A DNA stretch of 64,000 nucleotides from assembly GCA_947561585.1 (NCBI GenBank), contig CANNZV010003234.1:1-64000 (forward strand), read 5' to 3'. Source of the stretch: Caprella mutica (Eukaryota > Arthropoda > Malacostraca > Amphipoda > Caprellidae). The stretch's first letter is position 1. Every line of letters begins with the position of its first letter. Under the pieces are notes generated by a model, which saw only the letters and a program-made list of their open reading frames with translations, searched no databases and was not told the origin of the DNA. Shown one piece after another: positions 1-9,939 of this stretch. A program made the translations under genes and the position numbers.

Positions 1-199
1 GCCTAAGCCTATATTGATACGTATCTAAAAGATGAGCGGCGCATCTGATAACGGCGAACTCGCCATACGTAGGTAGATTGAAAGATAGGTAGATTGAAAG
101 ATGATTTATGATACCTATACCTATGTAGAAATGTAGTGAATTTGATATTTGTTGTTTCAAATTTATGACTGATGGTACCTGAATGATCTGAATCCACAA

Positions 200-747
200 C
201 CAGTCTGTATTTGGTTTACAAAATTTCAATTACTTTTTTCCAAAAAGCTGAAAAAAAATTCAGCAAAATACATAGGTACCTACTTATTTCAATTCATGAT
301 AGCTATTTGAATGATAATTTAATGAGCCACCAACATTTTTTCTTATTTACCTAGCCACCAAAAATTAAAAAATAATGGTAAAACCACAGCTAAAATCCAC
401 AGACTTTACTAAAATATTATTTTCGAAGGGGAAAAATTCCACTGACAAGTGGGTGGAATTTACCATGAAATACAGTCTGGGCATTAACCAGTCTGTATTT
501 GGTGAACAAAATTTCACTGACTTTTTCAAAAAGTTGAAAAAATCCACCATAAATTTCCATTAATTTAGCTGATCCAGCAACTTTTTCCAATTTATCCACC
601 GAAAATTAATGGTAACATAGGATTATAGGAATAAATGGCTAAAAATCCACCGACTTTGCAGAATTTTATTTTCAAAGGGTAAAAAAATTCCACCGACATG
701 TCGGTGAAAAACTGAAAATTACCACGAAATACAGACTGGGGCATTAA
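200..747. mobile_element. Two head-to-tail copies of a short TIR element (MITE)
   Basis: Copy 1 runs about 200-487 and copy 2 about 488-747. Each begins CCAGTCTGTATTTGGT and ends with the inverted counterpart GAAATACAGACTGGGGCATTAA (as AAATACAGWCTGG in both copies). The two copies are diverged but align throughout, sharing blocks such as ATCCACCGACTTT and GGTAAAAAAATTCCACC. At the junction the right end of copy 1 abuts the left end of copy 2 with only GCATTAA between them. No coding capacity. The superfamily is not determinable; TTAA lies next to the ends but no clean target duplication is visible. Confidence 0.6.
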
Positions 748-1476
748 GGAGTCAGGGAGATAGATATTCGCTCGAGTCTTGACTGACGTCTAGATATATT
801 GAATTTTCTTGAATAGTTTTGAATTCATTCCTACCTATCCAGAATGCAGGAACTGGTAAAGTGTTCTTCAAGATATCCTACATTTTGACTTCTGTTCTCA
901 GTAAAATACATGTAAATATAGGAGGAAATTATGGATTGTTTGCACAGAAAATGTTAAAAATGTACCATATTCTGCAGACTGGCTAGTACCTATACAAGCT
1001 ATATGTATCTATTTACCTGAATTTTACTTTGATCATAAAAAGAGATCTCTGTATTATTATATACATAATACAAAGTATGCCAGTTAATGCCAATTAATTG
1101 ACCCTCAGCCTTACATTATAAGTTACATTTGTAAAGGTCAGAACTCAAATATGTCTAATTGGCTTAATGTTTTGATTTAATTTAATTCCTATGTTCCCAT
1201 GTTAATTTGGCCTGGAATTTTATGAAATGAGCCAAAATTGACCTGTCTCAGAATCTTTAAATTTTGGCTCAAAATTGGCTTACAATCTGCCAGTCTCTTG
1301 AACATGGCATGATTATGATTATTCAGATTATATAAGATTCATCTTGACAGTTTCAATATATTTAGGTACCTATTCTCATGTAAATTTTAGCATTAGCTAT
1401 ATTTAGAGAGACAACATAGTTTTAAAATTTAGATAAATGGAGCAGTAAAATTAGGTTACTTTCGCTAGAAACCTTT
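748..1476. other. AT-rich DNA without recognisable features
   Basis: No ORF with coding character, no structured RNA and no repeat was recognised here. Confidence 0.5.
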
Positions 1477-1875
1477 CTTTGACTGACGGAGATCACTTTT
1501 CCTTGACGGAGATCACTTTTCTTTGACGGAGATAACTTTTCTTTGACGGAGGTCACTTTTCTTTGACGGAGGTCACTTTTCTTTGACGGAGGTCACTTTT
1601 CTTCAACGGAGGTCACTTTTCTTTGACGATGGTCACTTTTCTTTGACGGAGGTCACTTTTCTTTGACGGAGGTCACTTTTCTTTGACGGAGGACACTTTT
1701 CTTTGACAGAGGTCACTTTTCTTTGATGGGGGTCACTTTTCTTTGATGGGGGTCACTTTTCTTTGATGGGGGTCTCTTTTCTTTGATGGGGGTCACTTTT
1801 CTTTGACGGAGGTCACTTTTCTTTGATGGGGGTCTCTTTTCTTTGATGGGGGTCACTTTTCTTTGACGGAGGTCA
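1477..1875. repeat. 20-bp minisatellite, about 20 copies
   Basis: The consensus unit is CTTTGACGGAGGTCACTTTT. A second unit type, CTTTGATGGGGGTCACTTTT, occupies part of 1720-1860 and alternates with the first, which suggests exchange or gene conversion within the array. Long antisense reading frames across it (Arg/Lys/Pro-rich repeats) are a by-product of the unit lacking stop codons. The right edge abuts sequence that resembles a transposase fragment. Confidence 0.9.
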
Positions 1876-2106
1876 AAAATGGAGGCACTAGTGTCATTTG
1901 GCTGCCTTATGACCTGCCTGGATATTTTTCGCATATCACGAGGAGAAAATGCTTCTTCTCGTACCCTCATCTCCACAAAAGAAACTAGAGTTCTCTCATC
2001 TCAAGGGCCTCAGTAATTTGGATAAATCTTGAAGAATTCTCCCTTCTGCAAGATCTGCTACTTTTCTTCCCCTCTTGGTTGTAGTAAATCGTCTATTTTT
2101 TGGCAT
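1876..2106 (-). pseudogene. Possible Tc1/mariner-type transposase N-terminal relic
   Basis: On the minus strand a Met at 2106 opens MPKNRRFTTTKRGRKVADLAE, followed after a stop or frameshift by SPRDMRKISRQVIRQPND. This order resembles the N-terminal DNA-binding region of Tc1-type transposases, where a helix-turn-helix starting 'eRGrIv.l...G' is followed by 'LsprdeRkivr.vk.nP'. The frame is lost near 1990 and coding similarity stops where the 20-bp minisatellite begins. No DDE catalytic motif is present. The assignment rests on pattern resemblance only; it could be another HTH-containing transposase or chance. Confidence 0.3.
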
Positions 2107-4725
2107 TTTCACGGAGCTGCAATGAAGCGTTTGACACTTAAAATCCATTAAAAAACAAAAAACAATCATAATTTTCTGAATTTCGCATGGATTCAAAAAA
2201 ATATTCCAGCTTAAAACTAAGGTAGAAGCAATCTTCCAGTGACCCAAGTTTCACTACTTTACGATGAATACTATTTTAATTAATAACAAAATAGTGATCT
2301 GCAATAAAGCGAATGACACAGTGAATATTCACAAAAACGTGCTTTAAATAATTTCAAATGGAAAAAATGAACTTCCTAAAATTTAAACTAGGAAAAGGGA
2401 CACCATTTCAATATTCCAACTTATGAATGTTCCTTAGAAATGTGATTGGAATTCATTCCTTAAAGAGTATTCCTTCAATATCAATGTTCTACCGAAGATG
2501 TTCTTCATTTTTCATGAACAATGCAATGAAACAATATATTCGAGAATACACGAATAGAGGGGATTTACAATAGTTTAATAGTTAAAATAAGTAAACAAAT
2601 ACAAGTATTCAAGGGCTTGATAAGCCAAAAGAAGTCTTTTAGGGCAAGAAGTATTTTACACTAGAGTATATTTTCGTAATACATATGAAACATAGATAAT
2701 AGGTGCAACATTAAGGCAACATGGCAGAAATATTGCAATTTGCTACATTGAAAATATACTTTGAAAATCTGGAACTTTTTCAAAAATGAGATTTTTGTTT
2801 TATTTTTCTGAATTTTTCCACTTAAATTCCAATTGTTAGATAGGCAGCCTCCAACACATAGAATCCTATTTTATAACTGTATACTATTCTAATTGAGGAA
2901 ATAGTAGGAGGTGATATAATTCCATAGTAAAATTTAAAATACCATGTAGAAAATCACGTGCAGAAGAAGTCACTCTAGCCCGCTTTTATATTGACTATAT
3001 GAACTCTTTTTGTTGATCTTCATTCATTTTGTGTGTTTGATTTATTCAATGTTGAGAATATTTTACCTTTTTTAATGTTTCTCAGGACCATAATTATGGT
3101 CCCAACATAGCTACAATATTTGGACAATGTTGCCCGAGAAACTTTGCTAGCTCTAAAGTGATTGCCCTTTTATGTACCAAATGTCCCACAAAAAAGAAGA
3201 CGATTTTAAAATTAAATAAGCTTGCTATAATTAGAAATATATTTATGTCGTAGTCCTCATTTTTAATGAAAGTTTTCATACTTTTTTTCATTATTAGGGT
3301 TGCAAACTTTTGTGATTTTCTTACTAGAATATACATGCATAATAATGAATAAGTAATAAAAAAAACCTTCTATTAAAGATTCGGAGTATTATATAAATAT
3401 ATTTCAATTTATAGCAAATTCATTTAATTTTAAAATCGAGTGTACTTTTTTGTGTTACATACGGTATAATAGAGATGACATCGTATCTACGGAGCCTTAA
3501 GTCACATCTGCGTTATTTATATTGAAGTTTTCAAGTAGCGCCTGAAACATTTAACACCCTGAAGACATTACTCTTCATTTTCTTCTCACAGCAATCTAGT
3601 GCTAGTGAAAGTTCTACCGCCGAACTGAATAATTCAAAATTTGAGACCAAACAGTTCGTAGCACTTTCGAAACCTAACAATGTCGTGTTTAAGATACCAT
3701 TTACATTTGTTAAAAGTATTGGATGAATATTATTGATCCAATATTTTACTTGTGTTATAATTATCAATATTAGTAAGCTAAACAAAGCATAGATTATAAA
3801 TGAATAATCATAAATAATATCCAAAAGGTTGCAGATAACAACTGCATACTTTATATGAACCAAAAATGATTTCTAAAAGTATCTAATTTGCCTATCATAA
3901 CTCTATGTTAGCACCCACTTTCCAAATGCTGTGAGTGTCTAAGTACTTCAACGTTTTCTTACACAGAAATTGAATCATTAAGATTCTATTGTTACTTCAA
4001 TAAAAAAAATCAAAGAATACTAGAATATATTCGAGGACATTTTATTCTTTCGGTCACATAAGATAAAATATGGAATAATGATAATTTTATTTTCATTTCA
4101 ATTGGTAAATAATCATTATTATATTTTTTACCTTACGTGTCCAAAAAATGTAAAACCGTCCGATAACTCAGAACTTACCCCAGTAAAGAGAGGCTATAGC
4201 CATCTTCACTAATTAATCAGCGTCCAAGAATGCATCAATGGAGAGAACACCCTCCAGATATGAAAGGAAACAAAGGCACTCTTATTTAATTAGGATTTCG
4301 AAAAAAACTTCTTTTGTTATCTGTCTATGAATTTATGATAGCACAATTATTTTCTATCTTAATTATCTTTGCAAGAATTTTTTAAATTCTTATATTCCAA
4401 TTGACTTTATTATTCAGCAAACAGGATTTTATTCTTAGTTTATGACTGAATATGATTACAAGAACAACAAATAGTTATTTTTTGAAAAAAAATCACATTT
4501 CTGTTTTCTAGCATAAATCATAAGCAAAGGAAGTAATTCCCATCTCTGAAAGCTCTTGATAAAGAAAATGTTCAATCATTCCTTTTATCGACAGAAATCA
4601 CAATTCCTGGTATTACGAAGAGTGATGATTGCTCAAAGGAAATTCATGTGAAAGAATTCAGAAAAATGGAACAAAGTCTCGCATTTTGAAATAGTTTTAG
4701 TTCTTCATATTACAATGGGGTAATT
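2107..4725. other. AT-rich intergenic DNA
   Basis: No gene was recognised. Scattered ORFs of 80-110 codons (for example 3531-3863 on the minus strand) look like chance openings in AT-rich DNA. At 4120-4190 there is one copy of a short dispersed motif around CCGATAACTCRGAACTTACC, which recurs elsewhere in the window. Near 3087-3106 there is a small palindrome, GGACCATAATTATGGTCC. Confidence 0.5.
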
Positions 4726-4871
4726 TATAATCTTATCGTATTTAGGATACTACAGCTCTTCCATTTATAATCTGATCGTATCTACAATACTATAGCTCTT
4801 CCATTTGTAGTCTGATCGTACTAGGCTACTATAGCTCTTTCATTTATATTCTGATCATATCTAGGATACTA
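4726..4871. repeat. About 47-bp tandem repeat, 3-4 copies
   Basis: Diverged units carry TCTGATCGTATCTAGGATAC followed by TATAGCTCTTCCATTTAT. One similar unit lies at 14,495-14,538, just left of the second copy of repeat X, so the unit is either part of that element's left end or a repeated target. Confidence 0.6.
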
Positions 4872-5580
4872 CACACAGAGAAAAAAAGCATATTTTAAAG
4901 AAAAACAGTAGGCTTTGGCGTATTTCTATTGTAAAATTGCTTCCAATTGGCTTTGATTAAAGGAGATCTACTTCCTTTGGAAGTATTTATAGCATATTTC
5001 TTTACCAGAAAGTAATATTCAATTCATTGTAATGCTTCTTTCTACTAAGAAAAATTTAGCATATACACAAATCGTTCACGGATCAAAATAAATATTTTTT
5101 CTTCTTATCAATAATGCAAGAGAGATTCCTGAGATTTAATGTTTATTTTAAATTGAAATTTGCTCATAGTTTTAATTTCGTTAAATATTCGAATTAATAG
5201 ATTAGTTATGATTTTTTTTCCAATGGACCTGAAATAGCCAGGTCTTCAATTTATTATAGTATGGTAACCTAATCAAAACCGTTTCGTATGAACACACATA
5301 AAATGTGCACTCATCGATTAAGTTATAAAATTAGATATGATAATCGGGTTTAATGGATCTTTATTAAGTACACAATAACGTATCTTTTAAAATTAACCCC
5401 GTTGCATAATTCGCTTTAAATAATGAGCAATAAGTCTTTTAAATAAGGAATTGAAGTAGCCAGATACTCATAGGTAAATGTGTTTCATTTGACAATAATC
5501 CATCTTGCAGTTAAAGTTCTCAACAGGTAATGTAAGATGTGAGAATTTAATTGGCTGTTTTAAATCCAGAAACACTTTCA

Positions 5581-6880
5581 GTGCTTCCAAATGTCAGAGT
5601 GGTTCATAAGGACAATTGCTCCTTGTTGGGTGCGCCTTTAAGTGACTTGGGTATCCCCGAGGAGATTTTAAGGAAGAAAGAAGATCTGGATCTCATGGTC
5701 TCTCGATTGCGGGTGGTGGATAACCATCAAGCCTTCTTTTTGTTGAGAAGTGTTTTCTCCATTCCGAAGCTACAATATGTTCTGCGGGCTTCTCTAGCTT
5801 ACAAGCACGTAGTCGAACTCAGCTGCTTTGATGAATCACTTAGATCTGCCGTTGCCAGTGTGACCAATGTAGAGATGTCAGCTGATTCTTGGGTTCAGGC
5901 AACTTTACCGGTTGGCCTTGGTGGACTGAGTTGTAGGAGAGCTGGAGATATTGCCTTACCTGCTTTTGTGTCTTCAATGTATTCTGTGAATGATTTGGTT
6001 GAAACTATTCTTTCTAATATTAATGTAGTCGATACCGGAGAGCTTACGGATGCAGTTGGGACATGGAGGCATGGTTTACAGGCTGGTCTGGTACCAGTCC
6101 ATGAGTCCAGTCAAAAAGAATGGGATACACCACGGGCTCATTCATTAATGGAGAGTCTGTTGGCTATAGCTGATCAGGTGGCAAGGGCACAACTGTTATC
6201 TGCATCTCTAAAGAAACTGGAGTGTGGTTGAACGCAATTCCCATACCGTCATTGGGTACACAGCTCGATCCAGAGGTCCTGAGGGTAGCCATTGCTCTCA
6301 GAGTTGGTGCCAGAGTTTGTGAACTTCATTCTTGCCGCTGTGGTAGTGGGATGGTTGTCAGAGGACTGCATGGCCGGTCTTGTAGGTACAGTTCTGGGCG
6401 TCATCCAAGACATGCAGCAATGAATGATGTGATAAAACGGGCTTTGCAGAGAGCAGGACTCCCTTCAGTACTTGAGCCTCCTGGGCTTGACAGAGGTGAT
6501 GGTAAACGCCCAGATGGTATTACTGTGTTTCCTTACATGAATGGAAAGAGTCTGATTTGGGATTGCACGTGTGTCGACACATTTGACGAGACACACCTCA
6601 ATGATACCGTAGTTGAAGCCGGATCAACTGCCGGGGCTGCGGAGAACCGTAAGCGTCAGAAATACTCCGCCCTTGGAGATGCATACATATTTGAGCCAAT
6701 TGCAATAGAGACCACAGGAGCGTACGTCAGCACCACCTCCTCAATCATGAAGTCCATAGGTAGACGACTAGACGCCTTGTTGAGACAACGAACGATCCAA
6801 GGGAGACTGCATTGTTCAAATAGCAAATGGCTCTCGCTATTCAGAGAGGGAATGCCTTCAGCATCCTCTCAGCCGCATAA
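5581..6880 (+). pseudogene. Retroelement polyprotein C-terminus: RT thumb region plus CCHC and restriction-like endonuclease (broken)
   Basis: Three frames must be combined. Frame one gives about 216 codons to 6231 (motifs SLLGAPLSDLGIP, VGLGGLSCRRAGDIALPAF). Frame two starts near 6216 with VWLNAIPIPSLG and carries a Cys/His cluster (CRCGSGMVVRGLHGRSC, then RHPRH), followed by KRPDGITVFP and LIWDCTCVDT. Near 6822 the frame shifts again to ALAIQRGNAFSILSAA and a TAA at 6878-6880. A CCHC cluster followed by RPD-x(12)-D fits the restriction-like endonuclease of early-branching (R2-group) non-LTR elements; the 'GVWLNA..PSLG' and 'AIQRGNA.S' blocks are hallmarks of a widespread retroelement protein family. 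At least two indels make it inactive, and the RT core is missing. Upstream codons back to 5551 belong to repeat X, not this protein. Confidence 0.7.
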
Positions 6881-7018
6881 GAGAAGTTTTAGAGGGTCAG
6901 GTCCACACCTTCAAAGAACTCAACCCCTCACTTGTAGTTCTGGAGGAATTTCCTCTTCTGAACAGATTTTATCCTTCTTGTTTTTAATGGAAAAATATTG
7001 TCTTTTTGAACAAAAAAA
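5581..7018 (+). mobile_element. 5'-truncated non-LTR retroelement fragment with RLE-type end
   Basis: This 1.4-kb insertion splits repeat X. It is bounded by the direct repeat AGAAACACTTTCA (5568-5580) / AGAAACTTTCA (7019-7029), and the second copy of repeat X is continuous here (AGAAACACTTTC then TGGCTAG). It ends in an A-rich tail. Truncation at the 5' end, a short 3' UTR (6881-7010), an A-rich tail and a target-site duplication are what target-primed reverse transcription leaves. The coding remnants are described separately. Confidence 0.75.
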
Positions 7019-7314
7019 AGAAACTTTCATGGCTAGTTTTGTGATATTTTGTAAAGTGCGTAGTTTTTCTCTATTAAGATCTATTAGATTATAGTTTTTA
7101 CGTGAACTATTGCTAGGACTTTCCAAGGGATAAATAATTGAACTACACCAATTAATGAACGTAATATTTATCGAGTGATTAACTAATTTGTTGTGTGTAG
7201 ACAGTGTACTAGATTTAAATATTTGTTATTTTTTGCTACCTAGCTAATTAGATCTGTGAATGGTAGAATTTACTAATAAGATTTTAACTCTAAATGAACT
7301 TCGGTACTCTAAAC

Positions 7315-7975
7315 TATGGTACTCTGAAATACGGTACTCTGAACAACGGTATACCCATCTGAACAACGGTATACCCATCTGAACAACGGTATACCCATCT
7401 GAACAACGGTATACCCATCTGAACAACGGTATACCCATCTGAACAACGGTATACACCCATCTGAACAACGGTATACACCCATCTGAACAACGGTATACAC
7501 CCATCTGAACAACGGTATACACCCATCTGAACAACGGTATACACCCATATGAACAACGGTATATACCCATCTGAACTACGGTATATACCCATCTGAACTA
7601 CGGTATATACCCATCTGAACTACGGTATATACCCATCTGAACTACGGTATATACCCATCTGAACTACGGTATATACCCATCTGAACTACGGTATATACCC
7701 ATCTGAACTACGGTATATACCCATCTGAACTACGGTATATACCCATCTGAACTACGGTATATACCCATCTGAACTACGGTATATACCCATCTGAACTACG
7801 GTATATACCCATCTGAACTACGGTATGTACCCATCTGAACTACGGTATATACCCATCTGAACTACGGTATATACCCATCTGAACTACGGTATATACCCAT
7901 CTGAACTACGGTATATACCCATCTGAACTACGGCATATACCCATCTGAACTACGGTATATACCCATCTGAACTAC
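7315..7975. repeat. Minisatellite with 16-, 20- and 22-bp unit blocks
   Basis: The array changes unit length in order. First come a few 15-16-bp units around GGTACTCTGAAATAC (7303-7345), then about five 20-bp units GGTATACCCATCTGAACAAC, then about five 22-bp units with TATACACCC, then about nineteen 22-bp units GGTATATACCCATCTGAACTAC. This looks like stepwise growth of the unit by small insertions. Antisense ORFs (YRCSDG-type repeats) are an artefact of the array. Confidence 0.9.
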
Positions 7976-8490
7976 AAGTACCTTGGATCTGCATGTTACC
8001 GAGATTTTATAAGCTTTTTGATATTACATAATTCTTTATGCTCTTTACTTAATTAATGATTCTAATTTACTGTCGTGATTTTACAGACCTTTTTTGGTAA
8101 TAAATAGAAGTTTTAATCATATCTCGTTTTATGCTGATATTGCCGATACGAAGTAATAATTAGTATTGTATAGTGTATAGGTAACCATATTTCTTTTTTG
8201 TTGATTGAAAAGGTGCATTAAAAGCGCAATATGTATTGTTTATTGATAACTTATTTGTGTCTGTATAACTTTAATAAAATATTTTTAACATTTGAAGTGT
8301 TTTACTTATATCCTATTATTGAAAGCTTCTCTTAATTGAAATATATTAGCAGGCTAATGAGTCTAACTAATTGTAAGACTGCGCTCAAATAGCTACATAA
8401 ATTCTTTCTAAGGTTTTCCTTATTTTCAAACAATTTATTTATTATGTAGCCCAGCTTCTACCAGAGAGAAATTATTCCGCTTATAATTAT
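7976..8490. other. AT-rich DNA, nothing recognised
   Basis: No ORF, RNA gene or repeat could be supported in this stretch. Confidence 0.5.
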
Positions 8491-8585
8491 CCGTCGGAGT
8501 TCTTCTTCCTTGGTGTGACGTCATAACAGTATACAGGAGATATGGTCATCATAATGGTGTGCGCGGCAAGCTCAAAACATCAGTT
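8491..8585 (+). repeat. Left inverted end matching 13.65-13.95 kb (DIRS-like terminus?)
   Basis: This stretch, containing TTCTTCCTTGGTGTGACGTC and GGTGTGCGCGGCAAGCTC, is the reverse complement of 13,846-13,945 over about 95 bp with few differences. Its outer half also matches 13,650-13,701. DIRS-type retroelements have inverted terminal sequences, and the right-hand copies follow a tyrosine recombinase remnant, so this may be the other end of the same element. A separate insertion of an end fragment is possible. Confidence 0.55.
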
Positions 8586-8892
8586 AAGTGTGTGATCTTA
8601 TGGTGTGCGGCTGTCTAGTGCTATTGGTGCTTATATTTAGTTTTTCTTAAGACTAAAATATTCTCGTTATCCTAGATTCGTAAGTTATTTTTATTTTAGG
8701 TAATCTTCGATTTATTTGTATATATAATTTTGTTTTCGTATTTGACCTACCACGATTTGTAGGTAGACAAATGCTAGTTTAAACTAGGGAGATAGTTTGT
8801 TCTTTAATACTGGCTTTTCTCATAGTCTGTAAAGTTAAACCGTTATCCTAACTAAAGTGGAGGGCTGGTATTTATGCTCTGTTATATAATTT

Positions 8893-9450
8893 AGAGCAGT
8901 CTTGAATACTTCGGCTATTCACAGACTAATACATCAGGACTTCGTATGCCTGTTTTTGAGCTCTACGAATCTTAAAACTTTCGACAAATATATTTTGAAA
9001 ATAAATTTATATTTAAAGCAGTCTTGAATACTTCGGCTATTCACAGACTAATACATCAGGACTTCGTATGCCTGTTTTTGAGCTCTACGAATCTTAAAAC
9101 TTTCGACAAATATATTTTGAAAATAAATTTATATTTAAAGCAGTCTTGAATACTTCGGCTATTCACAGACTAATACATCAGGACTTCGTATGCCTGTTTT
9201 TGAGCTCTACGAATCTTAAAACTTTCGACAAATATATTTTGAAAATAAATTTATATTTAAAGCAGTCTTGAATACTTTGGTTATTCACAGACTAATACAT
9301 CAGGACTTCGCATGCCTGTTTTTTAGCTCTACAAATATTAAAACTTTCGACAAAAGTTTATACTATGATGCAAAATCAAGTGATATTTAGAGCAGTCTTG
9401 AATACTTCGGCTATTCACAGACTAATACATCAGGATTCCGTATGCTGGAA
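8893..9450. repeat. 122-bp satellite, about 4.5 copies
   Basis: Units start GCAGTCTTGAATACTTCGG at 8896, 9018, 9140, 9262 and about 9391, so the period is 122 bp for the first three steps. Copies 1-3 are almost identical; copy 4 has several changes and the last is partial and joined to unrelated sequence. Very recent amplification is likely for the first three. Confidence 0.9.
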
Positions 9451-9738
9451 CAGTCTGCAATGCTTACATATATGCTTGCCTAACCCACTAGTTAAACGGT
9501 ATCTAATTTTAAAAATACTTCATGTAGCTAAACATGAGATCTATCTCCCTAGCTCTGTACAAGAACGTAATTAGAGTAATTTCCGGTAGCTGACATTTGG
9601 CCAAAATTTTCGTTGAATTTAGTTTTAACCCTGTGTAATTTTACTAATTACAGAGTAATTATTTAAACATCATCATGTAGGATATCTTATCTACCATTTC
9701 TGGTGACTAGAAACATATTTGTTTGTAATCATTGTTCT

Positions 9739-9939
9739 AGGGTCACACAGGTAAATTGCGGCCCAATTGCAATCTTAGCAAGAACTTTAATAAAACTTTC
9801 TGTTCTGAAATTTTATTGAAATTTGCATAGATATCTGAAGTAGCTGAATGCCTTCTAGATTTTATTATTGTTTTGAAGCTATGATATTTCTCTGGTTAGA
9901 GAACGCAGTTAGTGTACCGCAATTTACCTGCTTTACCCT
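9739..9939. mobile_element. Short TIR element (MITE)
   Basis: The left end AGGGTCACACAGGTAAATTG is mirrored by CAATTTACCTGCTTTACCCT at the right end. The interior has no ORF. A related copy lies at 18,362-18,553, and a right-end fragment with CGCAATTTACCTACTTTACCC lies at 10,842-10,865. TA or CTA flanks suggest a TA-targeting element, but the duplication is too short to be certain. Confidence 0.6.

Larger units (their letters stand above)
4872..7071 (+). mobile_element. Repeat X copy 1, a TA-flanked non-autonomous element carrying an insertion
   Basis: The body (4872-5580 plus 7030-7071) matches the second copy at 14,539-20,814 closely over its whole length. It starts CACACAGAGAAAAAAAGC after TA and ends near GTGCGTAGTTTTTCT before TA. 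The inverted AGAAAAA ends and the TA flanks suggest a Tc1/mariner-type non-autonomous element of roughly 0.8 kb. Here it is split at 5580 by a retroelement fragment. It has no ORF of its own. Confidence 0.6.

Noticed and set aside
1713..1976. Arg/Lys-rich antisense ORF with KVTPIKEKRPPSKKS repeats
   Set aside because: The repeated part is minisatellite; only the first 35 codons beyond the array resemble a transposase and are listed as a low-confidence relic.
7309..7592. Three overlapping minus-strand ORFs rich in VYRCSDG
   Set aside because: Artefact of the 20/22-bp minisatellite; unit-length changes shift frames without any selection for one of them.
7315..7975. CRISPR-like direct repeat array
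   Set aside because: Repeats are head-to-tail with no unique spacers, and the context is eukaryotic.
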